Positions 55,461 through 64,000 of a DNA stretch of 64,000 bases are shown piece after piece. Below the pieces are notes generated by a model. It worked only from the letters and a program-made list of their open reading frames with translations. It did no database searches and was not told the DNA's origin. The position numbers and the translations under genes are program-made. The stretch is from the NCBI GenBank assembly GCA_946811185.2, contig OX328112.1, forward strand, positions 24,457,558 through 24,521,557, in the 5' to 3' direction. Position 1 is the stretch's first letter; each line of letters begins with the position of its first letter. The stretch comes from Hippopus hippopus (taxonomy: Eukaryota > Mollusca > Bivalvia > Cardiida > Cardiidae).

Positions 55461-55899
55461 TTCATTTGCAGTAATGTGATAGTTTTTAGCACATTGGAAA
55501 GGACAAATTTATTTGATTGGTGATGAAAGACGAAAGAGAAACACGAAGATTATCTTACACCAAGTTTAGGACTGTTTCTGTCGAAACATCACGTAATAAT
55601 TGTGTAATTTCATAAGCCCTTTTAATGTCGAGTATCCTTTGGTCAGCGTACAGGAAACTTGCAATCCGGGTCTTGTAACCCTGTATCCCGAAACGGGAAA
55701 AATTTCCTCTACTATTTGCCGATAAGTTGTTTGGGTAGTCATGCCAACATTTTGAAATTTGAAATGATTGTTCCAGTGGGAAAGCAGCCCTTGCCTCGAA
55801 AAGAGTCTTAGCACTGGTAAGAGGTTGATGGCTAGGTGTTTGTGGATTCCTGCAGTAAAACATGTTACCAAACAAACCTGTGCCTTTACAACCCTGACA

Positions 55900-56017
55900 A
55901 AAAAAAACCCTTAGAAAAAATCGTGTGAAAAGGAAAAAATGCCGGTTACCACATTGTTTCCACAGGCCTTTTCTTCGGGGTCGTTAAAAGAAGGAATTGT
56001 ATGGTAAAGAGCTGAAA
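55900..56017 (-). mobile_element. Family E, internally deleted
   Basis: gtgaaaaggaaaaaatgccg, gttaccacattgtttccaca, tatggtaaagagctgaa. Confidence 0.65.
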
Positions 56018-56117
56018 ACATGCACTTTTCAAACTGTTCTGGATAAGGGACAAACCAAACTTACACAGATATCTTTCTTTTTTACTTTATGGATGGCAAA
56101 GGCATTTTCTCTCCTGC

Positions 56118-56297
56118 CTTTCTGTCTAATGTAGACCAAGATCAGACTACACACGCCATGTACTTTGACCATGTGTTGTCAATATCTGATATTTTGAGCG
56201 GAATTCTGTACAACGTTTTTTTTCTAAGTTAAATATCCTCGATTTTCTTTCCCACTGAAAATAATTCTCTGTATTTCTTTAGCGCTCAAGGGGTTAG
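56118..56297 (+). mobile_element. Worn C-type MITE
   Basis: gtctaatgtagaccaagatc, agactacacacgccatgtac, ending cgctcaaggggtta. Confidence 0.5.
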
Positions 56298-56409
56298 TTT
56301 CTTTATCAGACGAAAATCAGCCGCGCACATTGACCAGTTAACAACAGCTGACTTTGAACAGGTTCTCTTATAATAATCATGGATAATCAGCATGAATCAA
56401 CGCTTCTTT

Positions 56410-56910
56410 TGAAATGCTTTTCAGTAGTTTATCGAGAAATAACGGTGAAATATTGTTTGATATTTCATGGTTACTATCAGTGAAAAATACCGATTATATT
56501 TTCCAACTCTTCAATTGAAGGCGGAAACGGTAGCTTCCGCGCATGAGTTACCTAGGTAAACAGCGCGTGCCATTCAATCAGATGGAAATATGACGTAATA
56601 TAACCTACATTTCTCGCGCTTTACGTAATAGTTTAATGCGTTGTTATGCGGAGAGAGTACGCCACGGGAAATTACTGAAAACTGTACTGGATTTTGATGT
56701 AAGTCCCCAAAAATAAGGAGTTAGAAGCATGAAATAAATAGAATATTTGTTTTTTCCGGTGAAAGATCGAAATTTATTTCGTGGATTGAACACCATTGGT
56801 AATATTTTCACTCGTGGATGCGCCACTCGTGAAAATATTACCTATGATGTTCACTCCATGAAATAAATTTCGATTTTTCCCCGAAAAATCAGAAATCCTC
56901 TATTTTTCGT
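56410..56910 (+). mobile_element. Family D palindromic element
   Basis: gaaatgcttttcagtagttt, tcttcaattgaaggcggaaa, then the arm pair gaaatttatttcgtgg... / ...catgaaataaatttcg around gtggatgcgccac. Confidence 0.8.
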
Positions 56911-57190
56911 ACTATCAAATCTAAGTAAATGTATCTTGAAAGAGATTCCGGAAAAATTACCAAAATATCATAAGTGTGTATGTGCAATTCGCAACCTTTG
57001 CCAAATGAAATACATGTATGTAGTGTTGACAGACAGGCGTAAAATCCTAAACAAATCAAGAATGGTCTTTGGGCGATCTATAGCATTAACTAATTACGTT
57101 TTAAAGGATATCTTCATCAGTCTATATTAAATAAGCACCATAAAACTTCATTGCAATATTTATCAGCGAAGAGTGGCTCTTCTTTGAGAC

Positions 57191-57395
57191 TTAATCCTTA
57201 GAGTGCCGAATGAACGAAAAGGACATTTTTAATTACAAATAAAGACCCAAATACTTGTAATTTCAGGGTTGCTTTTATAAGAATATCGAAGCAAAGCGGA
57301 CAGAGTAGATCAAAGATCAGACTGCACATTTTGTGCAATGTGATCTTGATCAACACTGGCCGCAACGGCAACTACAGTTGTGAAAGGTTCTTTAC
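57191..57395 (+). mobile_element. C-type MITE, variant C3
   Basis: TTAATCCTTAGAGTGCCG, taattacaaataaagaccca, stem 57298-57362, ending gttgtgaaagg. Confidence 0.72.
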
Positions 57396-57606
57396 GAGTT
57401 GACTTATTCTTGCATAAATGAGACGACAGTTGAAGGACCTTGAAGTAATTAAGAACGTCTGGGTTTAGTGTTTGAAGTGTTTTCACTCGTGAAATTCATA
57501 CATGAACCCTGACTAAGTGTAGCAAAATGCACCGGTGGAGAGAAGACAATTTACTGTCAACTGTACCATTTTCAAGACAGTTTTGAGACAAGCAATGTCC
57601 CAAAAT

Positions 57607-57680
57607 ATCCGACAGTGTAGGTCAGGATCAGATTGCATTTACTGTATAAGTTAATCTTGATCTACACTGTCTGCAAAAAT
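57607..57680 (+). mobile_element. C-type hairpin fragment
   Basis: atccgacagtgtaggtcagg facing taatcttgatctacactgtc. Confidence 0.6.
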
Positions 57681-58601
57681 ACTTATCGTGAACTTAGCAT
57701 TTTATAATGAAATTCTATGTATCATCAGTATACTTTAAATTTAGAGAGGCAGACATTAATTCAAACTTTTATCGACGAAATTTGACAAGTTTAGTTCTAA
57801 TGCAAGCTAGTCTTTATCCCAAAAGTACCAGTTTCGAAGAGGGACCGTCCAAATGATTCGTTCCTACTCTATTTTTATTCATTTTTTGTCTTGAAACTGT
57901 CAATATTCACGCATCCAGCGACACCTCATAGGCTAAATGTTCGGCTGAATATTTGGGCAGCCCAGAACGAAACAAGTGTTCAACTTCTCCTTTTCAACCG
58001 GTTGTTTTACGGCCCCTGTACAAATGTTTGATCCACAGCATATTTATTATTTATTTATTTATTTATTTTACGAACAAGTCATTATTTCATTTGACCTTAC
58101 TTTGTGTGCATTTACAAACAGAAATTAACATATTCCTTAACTTTTTAAGGCTTCTTTCAATAAATCATAGTGTCGAAAACAAATGATAGATTCTTGATCT
58201 ATAATTCGGGAATAAAATTAAAGTGATAATGGGTATAGATCGATGGATTTTCCAATGTTTCTTCTATATCCACATGAAGTTACTTTTTAAGCCTTATGTG
58301 ATAGCAAACTGGATTATTCGTCACAGCTCTTGTTGGAGCCGGTTGGTTTCGTCCACCATCTTTTTTTTCAATGCCAAACTATTCAGTATAAAGTAGAGAA
58401 CAGAAAAAAAAATATCAGAAATCCTGTGCTTGACTTGTACACAAGAATTTCATCAATGAGTCGAAGTATTAATCGTCTATAAACTCGAGACTATTGTAAT
58501 ATTTAGAAAGAATATCACGAAATGAACCTTTGATTATACTGGAAACATTAATTGAGGTCCCGAAACAAGGTGGAGCAAACAAGTAGTAAGGTATAGCTTC
58601 T
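57681..58601. other. Non-coding stretch with a TTTA tract
   Basis: (TTTA)n at 58041-58070; otherwise nothing was recognised. Confidence 0.4.
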
Positions 58602-58813
58602 TTAACTCTTTAAGAGCCAAGTATAATTATAAACTCGATCCTTGTCGACAACATAAATTAGAATCCTCGGAGACTCAGAAAGATTTATATCCCATAGGCT
58701 TGACTAAACAAGCGGACGGTATAGATCCAAGATCAGACTGCACGTTCTGTGCAGTCTGATCTTGATCTGTGCTGTCCGCAAAAGTCCCTGTTTTCGCCTA
58801 TTGCGCCGAAAGG
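58602..58813 (+). mobile_element. C2 MITE, nearly full length
   Basis: TTAACTCTTTAAGAGCCA, actcgatccttgtcgacaac, stem 58713-58779, ending gcgccgaaagg without the last TTAA; family D follows 14 bp later. Confidence 0.84.
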
Positions 58814-58826
58814 CAGTCTACTATAC

Positions 58827-59307
58827 TTTATTTCATGCTTTCCAGTAGGTTATCAAGAAATATCGGTCAAATATTTTTCGATATTTCATGGTTACGACCA
58901 GTGAAAATACCGATTTTCATATTCTAACTCTTCAACTGAAGGCAGGAACAGTTGTTCCCGCGCACTAGTTACCTAGGTACCTAGGCACGTGCCTCACAAC
59001 CAGATGGAAATATGACGTAATTTACCTTACATTTCTCGCGCTTGACGTAATATTGTAATGCGTTGCTATGCGGAGGGGGTACGCCACGGGGAATAACCGA
59101 AAAGAACTGTACTGGATCTTGATTAAGTTCCCCAAAAAAAGGGTTAAAAGCATGAAATAAATAGAACATTTGTTTTTTCCATGAATGATCGAAATTTATT
59201 TCATCTCGCGAACATCATTGGTAATATTTTCACTCGTGGCTGCGCCACTCGTGAAAATATTACCGATGATGTTCACTCGATGAAGTAAATTTAAATATCC
59301 TCTTTTT
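58827..59307 (+). mobile_element. Family D palindromic element
   Basis: atttcatgctttccagtagg, gaaggcaggaacagttgttc, gcggagggggtacgccacgg, then mirrored arms around gtggctgcgccac at 59235-59248. Confidence 0.84.
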
Positions 59308-59769
59308 CTTAAAGATTTTAGGTATTAAACGGTGGTTAGTTGCGTCTGTTTCATCTGTGCAGCGACGAGATAAAAACAATTTAACAAATCATCAACCTTG
59401 AGAAGTTTGCACGTGCACTGTCAGTTATATTTTAAACGTGACTAAAGATACTCGTATACATATGTTTTAACGATAGAAGCTGTATGATAAATAGATATGT
59501 GACATGTATTCAGGCCGAATGAGTTATCTGTCACACTGACCTCCAAGAACTTATTATCGCCCGTAGGGTAGATAGAGGTCCGATGTCGTATATAAAATAG
59601 TTTATTTTGTACGAGGTAGTTTGAGCACGTAATTAGTCACGTGATGGTTTAAATTGTTTTAGCAATATTTTCATGTAAATGACATTGACTGTTCGTGAAG
59701 TTTGATAATGTTATAGGAGAAAGTCAGTCTTCAAAGTCCCAGAATTTTAAATAATAGAAGTCTCTAGTT
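59308..59769. other. Non-coding stretch, nothing recognised
   Basis: No repeat family or coding signal was recognised. Confidence 0.35.
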
Positions 59770-60436
59770 TATGGTGGCATATTTCTGCCACGAGATACGA
59801 GATAGCTGTCATGATAATTTCAGAAAACTATCGCGATAAATTAAAGTTTCCTGAAAATTTTATCGAGATTGTCAAAAGTTTCCTGAAAAAAAAAATATCA
59901 CGATAAACTTACTATTTTTACGGAAAATTTCTCAATCGTGCACGAAGCTGACATTCGAGATAAAATTATCAATCTGTTTCTCAATATCTATGAATAGGAA
60001 ATTTATCATTTGGATGAACTCGGTAGTTTTAGACTTCACAAGATTGCAGTAAGTACAAATTCGAATCATTAACAACTGTAGCTTAATTGGTAAATTTTGA
60101 CAAGACTCGAAATGAACAGAAGTCTGTAAAATCACAAAGACGACTCGAAATGCCTCCTGCGAACAACTTTAAAACCATTCAGGGAAAAGGAGAATTCATA
60201 AAGTTGTAGACGAAGATGTTCCGAAACCGTATCTAATTATAGATACCGTGAATGTCAGTTGTGGGCACGAAAGCAAGAAAAAAAAAATGATAACAGTTAG
60301 AATTATCGCGATATTTTTATAGTGAAAATCTTTATTATCTAGATAATATTTCCAGGAAACCTTGTTTTATCACGATAGTTCTCTTAAATTATTGCAATAG
60401 CTATCTCGTATCTCGCGGCAGAAATATGCCACCATA
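59770..60436. mobile_element. 0.67-kb element with long TIRs
   Basis: Left end tatggtggcatatttctgcc, cgagatacgagatagct; right end agctatctcgtatctcgcgg, cagaaatatgccaccata. The TIRs extend about 70 bp. The interior repeats tatcgcgataaa-like motifs and has no transposase. Confidence 0.82.
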
Positions 60437-60571
60437 CAAGTTTTTGTTTTTTTTCTTTTCTGTTTTATTTTAGAGTAACCTCGAACCGAAATTAACACTG
60501 CGCGTGTAATGTCTTGATTGGATGAAAATCACTGTGAAAAAATCGTTTTCGAATTATTCAAAGAAAACATG

Positions 60572-60790
60572 TGAGCCATTTTCTGTGAAAAGAGGGATTT
60601 ACATCAGCTACAAACTGTATCGACTCATGTCAGCCTGCGCAGTTCGTGCTGACATGGATCGAAACTTTTTGCGATTTGTATTTTTTTCTGCATTTTCAAG
60701 GACCATTCGGCCTCAGAATTCAGTCGTTTGTTGGTCAAAATGGATAATGTGGCTTCAAAATAAATTGATGACTTGCTTGGTATAATGCAA
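60572..60790 (+). mobile_element. Family A MITE, 3' end replaced by family B
   Basis: gagccattttctgtgaaaag, hairpin tcatgtcagcctgcgcagtt, up to cttggtataatgcaatat, where family B begins. Confidence 0.78.
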
Positions 60791-60793
60791 TAT

Positions 60794-61054
60794 GGCCTGC
60801 ATCACGCGAAAAGGGGCTTTCGGACATTTGCGTAAAGTGTCGTCTCGGATCAGCCTGCGCAGTCCGCGCAGGCTAATCCGAGACAGTACTTTACGACTAC
60901 ATTAGATTTTGTTCTTCAGTAGACTTGGGCAAAACAGAAAAATACATTTAAACGGAGAGTGTCGTTTCGGATTAGCCTGCGCGGACTGCGCAGGCTGATC
61001 CGAGACGACACTTTACGCAAATGTCCGAATGCCCCTTTTCGCGTGTTGCAAGCC
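60794..61054 (+). mobile_element. Family B MITE, 261 bp, double hairpin
   Basis: gcctgcatcacgcgaaaagg to ttttcgcgtgttgcaagc; two internal hairpins as in 3050-3310. Confidence 0.9.
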
Positions 61055-62369
61055 ATATAATATTGTTTGTTGTATGATTTTAAACATAATTACTATGTCC
61101 GACATCAACTACACTTCCAAGAAATTACTTTGTTAAATTCAACATATTATCGCCTTTGTCCACAGGATCTACCATAGAAAAGGTCTTAATATCGTCCAAA
61201 AGCAGTTCATCAACTAGTTTTCGTATCTCTGCAAGAACCAATATTATTAGCACGCAGTCTGTTTTGAATCATGCATCGATATAATAACATTAAGCTTCCA
61301 GATTCCGTATCAATGAACTCGAAACTACTGTTAGTGGTCATAAATATTTCATCAAAGTGTAAATCTCGATTAAGCTTACATGTAATGTTTTTTTTTTTCC
61401 ACATTTACTTCTTAATTCCTTGTAGGTTAAAAACTGAAGCTATATAGTTACGAAAATAATATGGAAATAAAGAAAAATAGATTTTTCATATAAATACACA
61501 TTTCCAATATAGATACAGTGTATGCAAGTGATTAATAATTTCGAAAATTGTTGTTTTACAAATGACGTCAATTGCGACGTCGCCAAAATTTAGAGGTAGC
61601 CTAAATAAAACCACTGTGTTTCAGTTGTCATGCAACGAACACTAATAGCATATTCGTGTAAAATTTCTTGCACACTGAAAATACATGCAAGTCAATAGAA
61701 ATTCAGCATTTGATGAAATGTTTATGGCCAATTACTGTAAATCATGTTGAAGGGTTTGGAACCCGTCGCACCGACCTTCTCCCTTATCCTTACGTTCGCC
61801 CCCACCCCCGCCCCATGTCCCGTTCACCAAAGGTTCTTTTGTCGAAATTCACTTTCAGCTGTTAAGGAAAAATAATTTTATCGCAATGATATTCGACAGT
61901 TACTGAAAAGGATTTTTGGTAAGGCGGGGGATTCGATTTCACATCCCATTGATTACTGGCCTGTCGTTTGAATAATTAGATGCACAGAACTATGCTTCAC
62001 ACTATATTACGCGTATTGAGGCTTTGCCTTCTTCATCTTAAAATTAAAAAGAAAAGTGTTTCAATATCGTCCGTAGTTAGACCTTAAGGACGTATATGAC
62101 AAATGTTCGCGCGCATCCTACTGCGCATGTATTTTTGTCGTGGATGTTGAATCAAAAGTGCACCTATGTTTTTTTTGCACATGATGGTAATACTATTGGT
62201 GCACTGAAACAAGTAGCACTTTTTTCGGGTAGTATTGGTGAAGAGAAAAACATGGATCTTTGAACTGTCACCGTCAAATAATTAAAATGCTGCTGACACA
62301 GTGTTACACACCGAACAAGGAAACAAAGGCAGGAAATTTAATGCTGTGGAAGTATAGCTGTTTCGACTT
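61055..62369. other. Intronic stretch, nothing recognised
   Basis: No repeat family recognised; short open frames lack domains or splice context. Confidence 0.4.
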
Positions 62370-62450
62370 TGAAAATTATTGTTTGAAAAGGAGAAATCGC
62401 TCTTATTGAGCAATTTCTCCTTTTCCCACCATGTCTGCTGAGCTTTTATC
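62370..62450 (+). mobile_element. E-like hairpin
   Basis: tgaaaaggagaaatcgctct / gagcaatttctccttttccc; the termini are not found. Confidence 0.55.
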
Positions 62451-62998
62451 CTATTTTTTTCCTTGAAAAAAAAAAAACGTTCCACAGTGAGCTTCAACCT
62501 TGTTTTCTGACGAAAAAAGCACGGATAGGTGCCATTTTTTTATTTTTTGTATTGTTTAGAATTATAAATACTATAATTGTGGAAAGTTTAAGAAAAATTT
62601 GTCCGTTAGAAAGTATGTATTTTTTTAAAGATTAACCCTTAATTCGATCAAATTATCTCCCTTTTTAACTCAATGGTCTATATATAACATGCAAATTTGT
62701 ACATTTATCAAGCTCAAAACCAGGCTTTTACATATTTTTTGTGCAAAAATATATGAATTTTCATTAAAATGATGTATATTTGTATATTTTTCTGTCATGT
62801 CTTGGCGATAGCGAATTTATTCATGTCTTTCCTGCATTTTATCAGTGCTAGGTTTGGATCATGCAATGCCTTAACCAACTTGAATTCCGAAATAACCAAA
62901 TCCAAAGGGATTTTTCAATTACGATTTTCTGGTAACAAATCCAACACCACTTAACCAATTAGTAACATTGGACTCATTAAAGAAAGTGATTATGAACG
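62451..62998. other. Intronic stretch, nothing recognised
   Basis: AT-rich. Confidence 0.35.
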
Positions 62999-63221
62999 CT
63001 AACCCTGTACTGTATTTTAACGACCCTCAGAAAGAGGGCTTTTGAAAAAAACTGTAGGTAAAGGGGAGAATGCTGGTAACCGGCATTTCCTTCTTTTCCA
63101 ACATTGTTTCCTGCCCTTTCAAGTACAAATGGCGTCATTTGATGTACATTGAATTTGTCGCCCTGCAAATGCTTTTAACTAATAGGAGTCTCAAATTATG
63201 TCGTCACCAGCAAAGAGGTAA
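62999..63221 (+). mobile_element. Family E MITE
   Basis: ctaaccctgtactg, hairpin 63055-63110 (gctggtaaccggc), gcaaatgcttttaactaata, ending caaagaggtaa. Confidence 0.78.
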
Positions 63222-63702
63222 GAATACCCCATCCATTGTGTTTTTAAGCCTGCCATGGGCGATTGTAAGTTGTCACATTGCGACATTTATAAACTGTCTA
63301 TGAAAGTGACACCCACGCCTTCACCCACATCTTAAGTGGGTCAGTATGACACCACAGCTATTTATACGTATATCTTTTTTTTTTCTAAATCATTCTCTTA
63401 CGTACACTTTCGGAACGTCCTCAAAAATCAAAGATAATGATTACTTCAGCTTTGGCCTCAATCCATAGCTCTAAGCAGTTTGTTTGCCCTTTCAGAATCA
63501 GCCTGCTGTTCTTGCTATTACCAGTTATGTAGTGGCTTGCGATTGTTGCGGCTAAAGGAATATCTGTGTTGTTGCCGCAGCATTGTTGAAATAATACTAA
63601 AGCAACAAACCAAATGAAAGTTTTACCGGTAGAGTTGACGATATTTCATACAGGTTTCTTCAAAACAAATTCTGAAAACCTCGCTCTGAATTTTTTTTGC
63701 AG
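63222..63702. other. End of the intron, nothing recognised
   Basis: Leads into the acceptor at 63691-63702. Confidence 0.4.
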
Positions 63703-63911
63703 ATATTGATGACATCATAGACCTTGATCTAGACTATCTCACCTACAACACTTACCATCCAAGTGATGACGTCACTGATGCTCAGTATAACTTCCGGGTC
63801 AACAAGGAGGATAACTTTGTACCATTGCGTCGTAATTCTCATATTGATCTCAATTCACCAATGTGTTATATTGAAGGCGGGCAAGTGGTATGCGAGCTCG
63901 GAGCTGAAAAG
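63703..63911 (+). CDS. Acidic, two-cysteine exon of the same secreted protein (exon 2, gene continues past the window)
   Basis: A strong acceptor (ttttttttgcag) is followed by 209 nt open in the phase needed by the exon at 54042-54129. After the split Asn codon it encodes 69 residues: an acidic part (IDDIIDLDLDYLTYN, DDVTD), then PLRR, a likely dibasic cleavage site, then a segment with two cysteines nine residues apart (PMCYIEGGQVVCELGAEK). It ends at AAG|gtcagt (donor 63912), phase 0. Without splicing there, the frame stays open to TGA at 63996-63998. The C-Y-x-GG-x-V-x-C spacing recalls the start of von Willebrand C-type domains, but one exon is too short to claim that. A prohormone or small secreted matrix protein are both possible. 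No homologue is recognised. Confidence 0.6.
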
Positions 63912-64000
63912 GTCAGTCAGTTATCTTTGGAAGCGGAGGGGGTGTGGGTGGAAGGGTGTGTGCAAATGGTTCCATTTTTGACGCTTAAAGAGATTTGAAA

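Larger units (their letters stand above)
54130..63702 (+). other. Putative 9.6-kb intron of the secreted-protein gene
   Basis: Bounded by gtaagt at 54130 and ttttgcag ending at 63702. It holds family A, D, C2, B and E elements and a 0.67-kb TIR element, listed separately. Additional small exons inside it cannot be excluded, though the flanking phases already agree without any. Confidence 0.5.

Noticed and set aside
55555..55875. Two overlapping minus-strand frames of 101 and 106 codons
   Set aside because: Two long overlapping frames in different phases with no domain; most likely chance.

Overview
This window is animal nuclear DNA, most likely from a bivalve mollusc. Three things point there: a cholecystokinin/sulfakinin-type neuropeptide precursor whose amidated peptides end in the GGGRF motif known from oyster CCK peptides, GT-AG introns, and tRNA-derived SINEs with the 'gcggcgttaaacac' tail common in molluscs. 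A heterodont clam or dreissenid fits the short inverted-repeat elements, but the species cannot be fixed from the sequence. There is no bacterial or viral gene content. The window is gene-poor: two protein genes can be supported, one complete and one running off the right edge, plus one transposase relic. Almost everything else is short non-autonomous transposons, SINEs, microsatellites and one satellite array.

Genes. (1) At 2184-2696 on the minus strand, a 170-residue secreted prohormone releases two amidated peptides, QGRWDFDYGLGGGRF-amide and FADYSLGGGRF-amide. The whole coding region sits in one exon, preceded by a splice acceptor for a 5' UTR intron. (2) On the plus strand, a signal-peptide exon (54042-54129, perfect gtaagt donor, phase 1) joins in frame to an acidic, dibasic-site-containing, two-cysteine exon (63703-63911) about 9.6 kb downstream. 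I do not recognise this protein; it looks like a small secreted or prohormone-type product. (3) At 45810-45962, the helix-turn-helix start of a mariner/Mos1-type transposase survives as a fossil joined to a SINE tail.

Repeats. Family A (about 260 bp, TIR gagccatgctctg) has more than 20 copies. Family B (exactly 261 bp twice) carries two hairpins. Families C, C2 and E (210-230 bp) all begin TTAACYCTT and end AAGRGTTAA, suggesting piggyBac-like TTAA-targeting MITEs. Family D (about 0.5 kb) is a large palindrome ending in beta-form 'gaaatttatttcat' arms. Family G is a foldback element with paired CCAAT boxes. Most families carry a long central hairpin, and several copies show paired compensatory changes in the arms. 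SINEs of at least two types are inserted among them, two of them at the same point of C2 elements.

Layout. 1-2.7 kb: E and A elements, then the CCK gene. 2.7-10 kb: A, B, C, D and E elements. 10-18 kb: a 137-nt near-perfect hairpin, a SINE with target duplication, and a 1.49-kb element with 70-bp TIRs. 18-35 kb: dense C/E/A/G elements, including a 165-bp triplication of E. 35.6-37.3 kb: a 16/32-bp satellite. 37-54 kb: E/A/C2 mosaic, SINEs and the transposase fossil. 54-64 kb: the intron and exons of the unknown secreted-peptide gene, itself filled with D, C2, B and TIR elements.
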